DNA of 20,290 bases from an uncultured Collinsella sp. (GTDB lineage: Bacteria > Actinomycetota > Coriobacteriia > Coriobacteriales > Coriobacteriaceae), in NCBI GenBank assembly GCA_902470095.1, contig CABRFG010000042.1:1-20290 (forward strand), written 5' to 3'. Below are positions 1 to 6,819 of this stretch, piece by piece. How positions within the stretch are numbered: position 1 is the stretch's first letter; the number at the start of each line of letters is the position of its first letter. The position numbers and the translations under genes are program-made. The notes beneath the pieces are model-generated. The model searched no databases. It had not been told where the DNA came from and saw nothing but the letters and a program-made list of their open reading frames with translations.

Positions 1-2
1 TG

Positions 3-998
3 CTCGTGTTAGGTGGCGCGCATTCGGGGAAGAGGACCTTCGTGCGCGAAAAGCTCGGGTTCGCGGCGGACGATTTCGTCGACGCGGCGCAGTTTGCGGA
101 GGGCGGCGTGCCCGCGGCTTTTGCCGGCCGCGTCGCGTACCGTGCTGAGGAACTCGTACGCGCGCTCGACGTTGACCGGGCGCTCGAGCGGCTGAGCGGC
201 TTCGACGCAGTGATTCTGTCCTTGGTCGGCTCGGGGGTCGTCCCCATGCGTGCGGAAGACGCCCAATGGCGCGAGCGCGCGGGGCGCCTGGGATGCGCGC
301 TCGCTGCGCGCGCCGACGTCGTCGTGCGCATGACGTGCGGGATTCCCCAGGTCATCAAAGGAAACCTTGCCGATGCGTCTCGAGGGACGCAGGGCGCGAG
401 CGCGCCTTTGGAAGTCGTCTTCGTGCGCCATGGTGCCACGGCGGGCACGGAAGACCATCGCTACAGCGGGGCGGGCACCGACGAGCCCCTGTCGAGCGCG
501 GGCGAGCGCGCTTTGCGCGATCTCGCGTGCGATCGTGACGTGTTCCGTGTTATCACGAGCGGCATGGCCCGCACCGACCAGACGGCGCGCATCCTCTTCC
601 CGTACGCGGAGCTTATGGCGTGCCCCGGTCTGCGCGAGATGGATTTCGGTGACTTCGAGGGGCGAAGCGCCGCCGAGCTTAAAGAGGATGTGCGCTACCG
701 CGCCTGGGTAGACTCCTGGTGCGAGACGCGCTGCCCGCATGGCGAGGGCAAGTGCGATTTCACCCGCCGCGTCGTCGCGGCGTTTCGGGAGGCGTGCGAA
801 TCGGAGCGCGCCCAGGGGAGTGGGCGCGCCGTCTTCGTCGTTCACGCGGGCACCGTGAAAGCGCTGCTCTTCGAGCTAGCTGTCCCGAAAATGGGATATT
901 TCGACGTGCATACCGAGCCGGGCGGCGCATGGGCCGCCACCTGGGATGGGCGCTGCCTTCGCGACGTTCGCCCCGCTTCGGGGGGCGATGCCCGGTGA
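3..998 (+). CDS. CobU-like / CobC-like fusion protein, 5' end outside window
   Basis: This is probably a two-domain enzyme of the cobalamin lower-ligand (nucleotide loop) branch. The visible frame opens at base 3 with L-V-L-G-G-A-H-S-G-K, a CobU-type P-loop that normally sits a few residues after the start, so the true start is likely just upstream; the GTG at base 6 falls inside the P-loop strand. Counting from that GTG, residues about 74-120 (VGSGVVP, then CGIPQVIKG) match the C-terminal half of CobU, the adenosylcobinamide kinase/guanylyltransferase. Residues about 135-325 form a histidine phosphatase of the CobC (alpha-ribazole phosphatase) type: RHG at 141-143, R189, E211 and H280, so the catalytic set looks complete. 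Oddity: the CobU part is roughly 45 residues shorter than usual between the P-loop and VGSGVVP, and I see no HH..RP guanylylation motif, so transferase activity is doubtful. The stop TGA shares its A with the cbiB ATG. Confidence 0.8.
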   Translation, partial: LVLGGAHSGKRTFVREKLGFAADDFVDAAQFAEGGVPAAFAGRVAYRAEELVRALDVDRALERLSGFDAVILSLVGSGVVPMRAEDAQWRERAGRLGCALAARADVVVRMTCGIPQVIKGNLADASRGTQGASAPLEVVFVRHGATAGTEDHRYSGAGTDEPLSSAGERALRDLACDRDVFRVITSGMARTDQTARILFPYAELMACPGLREMDFGDFEGRSAAELKEDVRYRAWVDSWCETRCPHGEGKCDFTRRVVAAFREACESERAQGSGRAVFVVHAGTVKALLFELAVPKMGYFDVHTEPGGAWAATWDGRCLRDVRPASGGDAR

Positions 999-1972
999 TG
1001 ACGATTCTTGCCGTCGCCGCCGGGTTCGCGGCCGACCTTGCCTTCGGCGACCCGCGCTGGCTTCCCCATCCCGTCGTCGCCATGGGGCGCGCGATCACGT
1101 GGGCCGAAGGCCGCCTGCGGGGCGCATTCCCGCAAACGTCCGCGGGCACGCGCGCCGCAGGGCTTGTGCTCGCCGTGGCGCTTCCGCTTGCGTGTTGGCT
1201 TTTGACCTGGGGAATCCTGCATCTTTGCGGCATGGTTCACCCCGGCTTGCGCTTTGTGGCCGAGGCATGGGCGAGCTATCAGATTCTCGCGGCATGCGAG
1301 CTGCGCCGCCAGAGCCTGGCCGTGGCCCGCGCGTTCTCGAAGGGCGGCCTTGTCGCGGCTCGTGAAGCCGTCGGGCTCATCGTGGGACGCGACACGTCTG
1401 TTCTCGACGAGCAGGGCGTTGCGCGCGCCGCCGTGGAAACGGTGGCGGAGAACGCGAGCGACGGCGTCATCGCGCCGCTTTTCTACCTTATGATCGGGGG
1501 TGCGCCCTTGGGCATGGCGTACAAGGCGGTGAACACGCTCGACAGCATGGTGGGCTACAAAAACGAGCGCTACATCGACTTCGGCTGCGCCTCGGCGCGC
1601 CTCGACGATGCGGTGAACTGGATTCCCTCGCGCTTATCGGCCCTGCTCATGATCGCCGTGTGCCCGATCGTCGGGCTCGACGCGTGCGGGGCGGCGCGCA
1701 TCTGGCGCCGCGACAGGCGTTGCCATGCGAGCCCCAACTCGGCGCAGACCGAGTCAGCGTGTGCGGGCGCGCTCGGGCTGCGCCTGGCAGGACCCGCGGT
1801 GTATTTCGGCAAGCTCGTTGAGAAACCGACGATAGGCGACGCGTCCCGCGAAATCGAGTGGGGCGACATCGCCCGGGCGACAAGGCTCATGCTCGCCGCG
1901 TCCGTATGCGCGCTCGTCGTCTTCGGCGCCGCTCGCGCGGCGGTCGTGCTCGCCGTGGGGGCGATGGCATGA
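998..1972 (+). CDS. cbiB: Adenosylcobinamide-phosphate synthase CbiB (CobD in Pseudomonas naming)
   Basis: This integral membrane protein condenses adenosylcobyric acid with (R)-1-aminopropan-2-ol phosphate (or aminopropanol) to form adenosylcobinamide phosphate. The 324 residues match the usual length of about 310-330. Visible family signatures are GDPRWLPHPVVAMGR (17-31), GRDTS.LD (130-137), AVETVAENASDG (145-156), KAVNTLDSMVGYK (176-188) and HASPNS (243-248). Hydrophobic stretches lie near 54-78, 85-100, 158-172, 212-228 and at the C-terminus (about 297-324). I chose the ATG at 998 because it begins the conserved N-terminus and overlaps the upstream TGA by one base; the frame stays open further left but that part is antisense-like arginine-rich sequence. 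The product of the next gene, CobD, supplies the aminopropanol phosphate substrate, so the neighbours form a functional pair. Confidence 0.95.
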   Translation: MTILAVAAGFAADLAFGDPRWLPHPVVAMGRAITWAEGRLRGAFPQTSAGTRAAGLVLAVALPLACWLLTWGILHLCGMVHPGLRFVAEAWASYQILAACELRRQSLAVARAFSKGGLVAAREAVGLIVGRDTSVLDEQGVARAAVETVAENASDGVIAPLFYLMIGGAPLGMAYKAVNTLDSMVGYKNERYIDFGCASARLDDAVNWIPSRLSALLMIAVCPIVGLDACGAARIWRRDRRCHASPNSAQTESACAGALGLRLAGPAVYFGKLVEKPTIGDASREIEWGDIARATRLMLAASVCALVVFGAARAAVVLAVGAMA

Positions 1973-3192
1973 GGGAAGACCACGCTGCGTCCCGGGCTGC
2001 CGAGGGAATCCTGCGCGCCCGTACGCATGGGGGTAGCTCGCAATCGCTCGGCATCGCTTGCGAAGGGGGCGCCTCCGACCTCATTGACTTCTCGGTGAAC
2101 GTGAATCCGGCAGGCCCCTCGCCGCGCGCCGTCGCCGCAGCTTGCAAGGCGCTTTCTCGAATCGACGCCTACCCCGATAGGGAAAGCCTCGCCCTTGTTC
2201 GCGCCCTATCGCGCGCCCAGGGCATTCCCGAAGATACTATCGTCTGCGGCGCGGGCGCGTCCGACATCATCTGGCGGCTCGCCGCGGCGGTGCGCCCGAA
2301 ACGCATCCTCGTGTGTGCGCCGACGTTCTCTGAATATGCGGAGGCGGCATCGTACTACGGCGCATGCGTGCAGGAGTTCCCGCTCTCCGAAGCGGACGAT
2401 TTCGACGTGCCTGCCTCCTTCGCCCGCGCTATCGAGGGGCCGGGAGACGTGGCGTACCTCTGCAATCCGAACAACCCGACGGGGCGCCTCGTCGACCCCC
2501 GCGTGATCGATGCTGCGGCTTGCCGCTGCGAGCAGGTGGGCGCGCTGCTCGTCGTGGATGAGTGCTTCCTCGGATTTGCGCCCGACGCCCGCGAAAGGAG
2601 CGTGGCCGCACGCGCCGCGTGTTCGGGCCATGTGGCCGTGCTCTCCGCATTCACTAAGCTCTACGGAATGGCAGGGTTGCGGTTGGGATATCTGATCAGC
2701 GGAAACGCCCAACTCATCGAGGGGATTCGCCGGGCGGGGCAGGCGTGGCCCGTCTCCTCGGTCGCCGAGGCCGCTGGCATCGCCGCCCTGGAAGACGTCG
2801 AATACGTCTCGCGCACGCGCGATGTATTGGCGGGCGAGCGAGCGTGGCTTTCCCACGAGCTCTCCTCGCTCGGGCTTTCCGTCGTGCCGTCGGATGCGAA
2901 CTTCCTTTTAGTCCACACGCCGGCGAAAGACATCCCCGAGCGCCTGTATAAACAGGGGGTTTTGGTCCGCACGTGCGACTCGTTTTCGGTACTGTCCCGT
3001 TTCTGGTGCCGCGTCGCGGTGCGCACGCGCAAGGAGAACGCTCGGCTTGCGATGGCGTTCGGCCGCGCGCTTCGGGCGGAAGGCGCATCGGGCGAAGGCG
3101 AACCCGACAAACGGGACGGCGCTTCTTGCAGCGGCGCTATGGCGGGCGCGGATGGCCGAGGCTCGGCGAAGGGAGTCGATACCCGTGGGTAG
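1969..3192 (+). CDS. cobD: L-threonine-O-3-phosphate decarboxylase CobD (PLP enzyme)
   Basis: This class I/II-fold aminotransferase-like enzyme decarboxylates L-threonine phosphate to (R)-1-aminopropan-2-ol phosphate, the linker used by CbiB. Visible motifs are HGG (20-22), the family hallmark DFSVNVNP, NPNNPTG at 166-172, D197 in VVDECFLGF (binds the PLP pyridine nitrogen), the Schiff-base lysine K230 in SAFTKLYGMAG, and R238 in GLRLGY. The ATG at 1969 gives a 4-bp ATGA overlap with cbiB and the expected N-terminus. The protein has 407 residues, against about 360 for typical family members. The catalytic fold appears to end near residue 372, and the last 35 or so residues are a low-complexity Gly/Ala/Asp/Arg tail. 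That tail also encodes the ribosome-binding site (AAGGGAG) of cobQ, whose start lies 8 bp inside this gene. A histidinol-phosphate aminotransferase is the main alternative, but the operon context argues strongly for CobD. Confidence 0.92.
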   Translation: MREDHAASRAAEGILRARTHGGSSQSLGIACEGGASDLIDFSVNVNPAGPSPRAVAAACKALSRIDAYPDRESLALVRALSRAQGIPEDTIVCGAGASDIIWRLAAAVRPKRILVCAPTFSEYAEAASYYGACVQEFPLSEADDFDVPASFARAIEGPGDVAYLCNPNNPTGRLVDPRVIDAAACRCEQVGALLVVDECFLGFAPDARERSVAARAACSGHVAVLSAFTKLYGMAGLRLGYLISGNAQLIEGIRRAGQAWPVSSVAEAAGIAALEDVEYVSRTRDVLAGERAWLSHELSSLGLSVVPSDANFLLVHTPAKDIPERLYKQGVLVRTCDSFSVLSRFWCRVAVRTRKENARLAMAFGRALRAEGASGEGEPDKRDGASCSGAMAGADGRGSAKGVDTRG

Positions 3193-4684
3193 AGCGAAGC
3201 CCATCATGATCCAGGGCACCATGTCGAACGCGGGGAAGAGCCTGCTTGCGGCGGGGCTGTGCCGCGTGCTTTCGCAGGACGGCCTACGCGTGGCTCCCTT
3301 CAAGAGCCAGAACATGGCGCTCAACAGCGGTGTCACGGCCGACGGGCTCGAGATGGGGCGCGCCCAGATCATGCAGGCCGAGGCGTGCGGCATCGCGCCC
3401 GACGTGCGCATGAACCCCATCCTGCTCAAGCCCGAAAGCGACCACCGAAGCCAGCTCATCGTGGCCGGCAAGGCGCAGGGAGCCTTCGCTGCGAGGGACT
3501 ACTTCGCGCGAAAGAAAGCGCTCATGCCGCAGATTTTGGAGGCGTTCGATTCGCTCGCGGAGGAAAACGACGTCATCGTAATCGAGGGCGCCGGCAGCCC
3601 CGTAGAAATCAACCTTGCCGAAAACGACATCGTCAACATGGGGCTCGCGCGCGCCGTGTCCTCCCCCGTGCTGCTCGCGGGCGACATCGACCCAGGCGGG
3701 GTGTTTGCCCAGCTCTACGGCACGGTCGCGCTCCTTGCGCCCGAGGACCGCGCGCTTTTGCGGGGGCTTGTGGTGAACAAGTTCCGCGGCGATGTGGAAA
3801 TCCTGCGCCCGGGTTTGGCCCCGCTCGAGAAGATGTGCGGGGTTCCCGTCGTGGGGGTCGTGCCGTATCTTACGCTCGACCTGGACGACGAGGACTCGCT
3901 CGCGCCGCGCCTATCTGCCCGCGAGGCGCGCGGCGTCATCGACGTCGCCGTCGTACGCCTTCCGCATCTGTCGAACTTCACCGACTTCGACCCGCTTTCG
4001 CGCGTGCCCGGCGTGGGCGTGCGCTACGTTTCCTCGACGACCGATCTGGGCCGACCCGACCTGGTGGTGCTCCCCGGCTCGAAGACCACGCTCGACGACG
4101 CGCGCTGGCTTGCGGCTAGCGGCATCGGAGCCTGTGTACGCGCGCTTTCGGGCGCGGGCACGCCGGTGCTCGGCATATGCGGAGGCTACCAGCTTTTGGG
4201 AGACGAGCTTTCCGACCCGCACGGCAGGGAAGGCGCTGGCACCGCGCGCGGGCTCGGGCTCATCCCTGCAAGTACGGAGTTCAAGGAGGAAAAGCGCCTC
4301 GCCCAGTCGGAACTGCGCATCACGGGCGCCCAAGGCGCGTTCTCGGTGTGGAACGGCATGACGGCGCGCGGGTACGAGATTCACGACGGCGAAACGACCG
4401 TCTCCTGCGCCCCTGCGGGCACGATTGGCGGCAAACCAGAAGGCGCGGCCTGCGGAAACGTGTTCGGAACCTATCTCCACGGCCTGTTCGACGAACCGGG
4501 GGTGGCACTCGCCCTCGCGCGCTCGCTCGCGCGCATGCGCGGCCTGCCCGAGAGCGTCGTGGGTGCTGAGGGCGCGATGTCCGCGGCCGATCACCGTGCG
4601 CGCGAGTTCGACCGCCTGGCCGACTCCGTGCGCGGGGCGCTCGACATGGAGTATGTCTACCGCATTATCGAGGAGGGCGTATGA
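3185..4684 (+). CDS. cobQ: Cobyric acid synthase CobQ/CbiP (glutamine-hydrolysing)
   Basis: This enzyme amidates the b, d, e and g side chains of adenosylcobyrinic acid a,c-diamide with glutamine and ATP, giving adenosylcobyric acid. The N-terminal part is a dethiobiotin-synthetase-like ATPase starting MGRAKPIMIQGTMSNAGKS, with FKSQNMALNS soon after; IEGAGSP.EINL is also clear. The C-terminal half is a class I-type glutamine amidotransferase: nucleophile C332 in GICGGYQLLG and H432 in YLHGLFD. The 499 residues fit the family length of about 480-510. I chose the GTG at 3185 over the ATG at 3206 because it gives the full conserved N-terminus and has AAGGGAG 9 bp upstream. It overlaps cobD by 8 bp, and the 3' end overlaps cobO by 4 bp. 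The retained Cys/His pair distinguishes it from CobB/CbiA-type a,c-diamide synthases only by overall sequence pattern. Confidence 0.95.
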   Translation: MGRAKPIMIQGTMSNAGKSLLAAGLCRVLSQDGLRVAPFKSQNMALNSGVTADGLEMGRAQIMQAEACGIAPDVRMNPILLKPESDHRSQLIVAGKAQGAFAARDYFARKKALMPQILEAFDSLAEENDVIVIEGAGSPVEINLAENDIVNMGLARAVSSPVLLAGDIDPGGVFAQLYGTVALLAPEDRALLRGLVVNKFRGDVEILRPGLAPLEKMCGVPVVGVVPYLTLDLDDEDSLAPRLSAREARGVIDVAVVRLPHLSNFTDFDPLSRVPGVGVRYVSSTTDLGRPDLVVLPGSKTTLDDARWLAASGIGACVRALSGAGTPVLGICGGYQLLGDELSDPHGREGAGTARGLGLIPASTEFKEEKRLAQSELRITGAQGAFSVWNGMTARGYEIHDGETTVSCAPAGTIGGKPEGAACGNVFGTYLHGLFDEPGVALALARSLARMRGLPESVVGAEGAMSAADHRAREFDRLADSVRGALDMEYVYRIIEEGV

Positions 4685-5196
4685 TCCACGTGTATCATGG
4701 CGACGGCAAAGGCAAGACCACGGCGGCGATGGGCCTCGCCCTTCGCATGCTCGCCGCAGGCCGCTGCGTCGTCGTCGTGCAGTTCCTGAAAGACGGCGAA
4801 AGCGGGGAGGTGCGCCTGCTCGCCGAGCATTTCGGCGTGTCCGTGTTCGCGGGGAAGGCGTCGGACAAGTTTACCTGGTCCATGACGTCGGAAGAACTTG
4901 TCGCGACGCGCGAGCTGCACGATGGGAACCTCGCTTCCGCGCTCGCCGAGCTCGAGGGCGCGCAGGAGGGGCTGCTCGTGCTCGACGAGGCGCTCGACGC
5001 ACTTTCGAAGGGTCTTGTCGACGAGGCACTCGTGGACCGCGCGCTCGATATGTCCGCGCGCGGCATCGAAGTGGCGCTCACCGGGCGCGCACCTTCCCGC
5101 AAGATCGTGGACAAGGCCGACTACATAACCGAGATGCGGTGCGAGAAACACCCCTACGCTCAGGGGATATGTGCAAGGGAAGGAGTGGAGTACTAG
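4681..5196 (+). CDS. cobO: Cob(I)yrinic acid a,c-diamide adenosyltransferase (CobO/BtuR family)
   Basis: This cytoplasmic enzyme transfers the adenosyl group of ATP to Co(I) corrinoid, making the upper (Co-beta) axial ligand. The 171-residue protein opens directly with MIHVYHGDGKGKTTAA, the P-loop typical of this family, which binds ATP in reversed orientation. QFLKDGESGE (near residue 38) and LLVLDEALDAL (near 100) are further family landmarks. It lacks the extra N-terminal helix seen in E. coli BtuR (196 residues), and this short form is common in Gram-positive clusters. The ATG at 4681 overlaps the cobQ stop by 4 bp. The C-terminus runs directly into the next gene: the TAG is followed by the cbiC ATG with no gap. 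PduO- and EutT-type adenosyltransferases are unrelated folds and do not fit. Confidence 0.94.
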   Translation: MIHVYHGDGKGKTTAAMGLALRMLAAGRCVVVVQFLKDGESGEVRLLAEHFGVSVFAGKASDKFTWSMTSEELVATRELHDGNLASALAELEGAQEGLLVLDEALDALSKGLVDEALVDRALDMSARGIEVALTGRAPSRKIVDKADYITEMRCEKHPYAQGICAREGVEY

Positions 5197-5838
5197 ATGG
5201 ATTCCAAGGAGATGGCGCCCGGCGACATCGAGCGGCGCAGCTTCGAGATCATCACCGAAGAGCTCGGCGGCCGGACGTTCCCGCCGCTCGAAGAGCCTGT
5301 CGTGAAGCGCGTCATCCACACCACTGCCGACTTCTCGTACGCCGATTCCCTCGTGTTCACCCATGACGCCGCGCACTGTGCGCTCGACGCACTACGCGCA
5401 GGGGCCACGGTGCTCACCGACACGAACATGGCGCTCGCAGGCATAAGCAAGCCCGCGCTCGCGAAGCTCGGCTGCAAGGCCGTGTGCTACATGGCCGACC
5501 CTGATGTCGCCTCGGCTGCGCGCGCCGCGGGCACGACTCGCGCCGTTGCGAGCATGGACAAAGCTTGCGGCATCGAGGGTCCGTTCATCGTGGCCGTCGG
5601 CAACGCTCCCACAGCACTTCTGCGCCTCGCCGAGCTCATGGACGCGGGGAAGATCGCGCCCGCGCTCGTCGTTGGGGTGCCGGTCGGGTTTGTGAACGTG
5701 GTCGAGGCGAAAGAGGAGCTACTCGCGCGACGCGTGCCGGCCATCGTCGCGAGGGGTCGCAAGGGCGGCTCGACCGTGGCGGCCGCCATTATGAATGCGC
5801 TGCTCTACCAGATCACGCGCCCAGGCGGCCCGAAGTGA
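5197..5838 (+). CDS. cbiC: Precorrin-8X methylmutase CbiC/CobH
   Basis: This enzyme moves the methyl group from C-11 to C-12 of (cobalt-)precorrin-8, producing (cobalt-)hydrogenobyrinate/cobyrinate, the last step of corrin-ring formation. The 213 residues match the family length of about 205-215. The catalytic histidine is H41 in RVIHTTADF, equivalent to His43 of the Pseudomonas CobH structure. Also visible are HDAAHCALDALRAGATVLTDTNM-type substrate-loop residues (59-80), VGNAPTALLRL (near 134-145) and VGVPVGFVNVVEAKE (near 160-175), ending with GRKGGSTVAAAIMNALL. The ATG directly follows the cobO TAG, so translation is probably coupled. The stop overlaps the next gene's GTG by 4 bp (GTGA). 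Whether the cobalt-containing (anaerobic) or cobalt-free form is used cannot be told from this gene alone. Confidence 0.95.
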   Translation: MDSKEMAPGDIERRSFEIITEELGGRTFPPLEEPVVKRVIHTTADFSYADSLVFTHDAAHCALDALRAGATVLTDTNMALAGISKPALAKLGCKAVCYMADPDVASAARAAGTTRAVASMDKACGIEGPFIVAVGNAPTALLRLAELMDAGKIAPALVVGVPVGFVNVVEAKEELLARRVPAIVARGRKGGSTVAAAIMNALLYQITRPGGPK

Positions 5839-6608
5839 CGGCGCCCGCATCCGCACCGGCGCTGCGCATCTTCGCCGGCGCCACCGAGGGCCGCCTTCTG
5901 TGCGAATGGGCGAGCGGGACGGGCATCCCCGCCCGTGCCTACGCGGCAACCGAGTACGGAGGCGAGCTTTTGGGCGAGCTTCCGGGCATCGAGGTGCATG
6001 CGGGCAGGCTCGACGAGGCCGACATGGAGCGCGAGCTTTCCGGCGCGCGCATCGTCGTCGACGCCACGCATCCCTTCGCTGCGCTCGCAAGCGGCAACAT
6101 CCGGGCCGCTTCGCTCGCCGTGGGTGCACGATGCCTGCGCCTTGCGCGCCCGGTCGAGGCGCTGCCCAAAGGCGTCGTGTCGGTCGCGTCGATCGCCTGC
6201 GCGGCGCGCTTTCTCTCCGAGAACCCGGGTCGCGCGCTTCTTACGACGGGGAGCAAGGAGCTTGCTCCCTACACGCGCGTCGCCGATTTCGCGGAGCGCT
6301 TCTTCGTGCGTGTTCTCCCGCTGCCCGGTGCTATAACGAAGTGCATCGACGCGGGGTTTTCGCCGTCGCACGTCATCGGCATGCAGGGGCCCTTCACCCG
6401 CGAGCTCAACGAGGCGATGCTTCGGCAGGTGGGCGCCCAGTGGCTTGTGACCAAGGACTCGGGAACCGTAGGCGGCACGGCCGAGAAGCTCGCCGCTGCG
6501 CGCGACGCGGGAGCGCGCTGCATCGTGGTCACCCGTCCCGCCGAGGGAGGCGGGGCCCTTTCGCTTCGGGAAGTGGAAGACGCGCTCTTACGGGAGTTCG
6601 CGCGCTAG
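5835..6608 (+). CDS. cbiJ: Precorrin-6A (cobalt-precorrin-6A) reductase CbiJ/CobK
   Basis: This NAD(P)H-dependent reductase acts on the macrocycle of (cobalt-)precorrin-6A. The 257-residue protein starts by a GTG at 5835 that overlaps the cbiC stop (GTGA). After a short Ala/Pro leader, LRIFAGATEGRLL (10-22) is the family's nucleotide-binding loop. VVDATHPFA (near residue 74) and VTKDSGTVGGTAEKLAAA (near 211) are diagnostic, and the C-terminal VVTRPAE matches the family end. The codon choice (many GCG, CGC) is like the rest of the operon. It is the last gene of the visible B12 operon; 2 bp beyond its TAG begins an open frame that turns into a transposase fragment, so any further original operon genes may have been lost. 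CbiJ and CobK are homologous and not separable by eye; the symbol is a choice. Confidence 0.9.
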   Translation: MTAPASAPALRIFAGATEGRLLCEWASGTGIPARAYAATEYGGELLGELPGIEVHAGRLDEADMERELSGARIVVDATHPFAALASGNIRAASLAVGARCLRLARPVEALPKGVVSVASIACAARFLSENPGRALLTTGSKELAPYTRVADFAERFFVRVLPLPGAITKCIDAGFSPSHVIGMQGPFTRELNEAMLRQVGAQWLVTKDSGTVGGTAEKLAAARDAGARCIVVTRPAEGGGALSLREVEDALLREFAR

Positions 6609-6609
6609 G

Positions 6610-6750
6610 CGCTCTCCGCGCCTGCGCGCCCTCCCGCCCGCGAGGAGGAGCGCCCCGAGCAAGCTCGACCCGTACAAGCCCGTCGTCCGCCAAAAGCTCG
6701 AGGACGACGCGCGGAACTGGCGCAAGCAGCCCTTCAATAAGTTGCGGTGA
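6610..6750 (+). pseudogene. Decayed IS21-type transposase (IstA-like) fragment
   Basis: The frame starting at 6610 reads, from 6658, SKLDPYKPVVRQKLEDDAR followed by NWRKQ, then PFNKLR and a stop at 6748-6750. S-K-L-D-P-Y/F-K...L-E-D-D/A is a stretch I recognise from the region just after the N-terminal helix-turn-helix of IS21-family IstA transposases, where RKQ is usually followed by R-H-T-A-K-R. Here the likeness breaks off after RKQ (about base 6730), exactly where the 22-nt inverted repeat begins. No start codon, catalytic DDE part or IstB is present, so this is a remnant only about 40 codons long. The identification rests on memory of the family pattern and a short match. Confidence 0.45.
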
Positions 6751-6812
6751 AATAGTGTTTGTTTTTGCTGCTAGATAGCACATTCAGTCCCTAATTCACC
6801 GCAACTTGTTGG
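6734..6812. repeat. 22-nt imperfect inverted repeat flanking a 35-bp spacer
   Basis: The arms are 6734-6755 and 6791-6812. They match at 19 of 22 positions when one is reverse-complemented, including a perfect 13-bp core (AAGTTGCGGTGAA at 6739-6751; its complement at 6795-6807). The 35-bp spacer is T-rich on the + strand. The repeat lies between two convergent genes, cbiJ (+) and the ABC permease (-), so a bidirectional terminator is possible. The long loop and non-GC-rich stem make that a poor fit, however. Its left arm begins where the transposase fragment loses similarity, so it may instead be the terminal repeat of a small mobile element or a family-specific intergenic repeat. It covers most of the gap left between the two genes. 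Confidence 0.6.
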
Positions 6813-6819
6813 TGGTGGC

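Noticed and set aside
719..997. Upstream in-frame extension of cbiB
   Set aside because: The extra 93 residues lie entirely inside the phosphatase gene in another frame and are Arg-rich; CbiB homologues begin at the ATG at 998.
6529..6783. An 84-codon - strand frame across the cbiJ end and the repeat
   Set aside because: It overlaps a confident gene end and the transposase remnant on the opposite strand, has no ribosome-binding site I can see, and encodes no motif.
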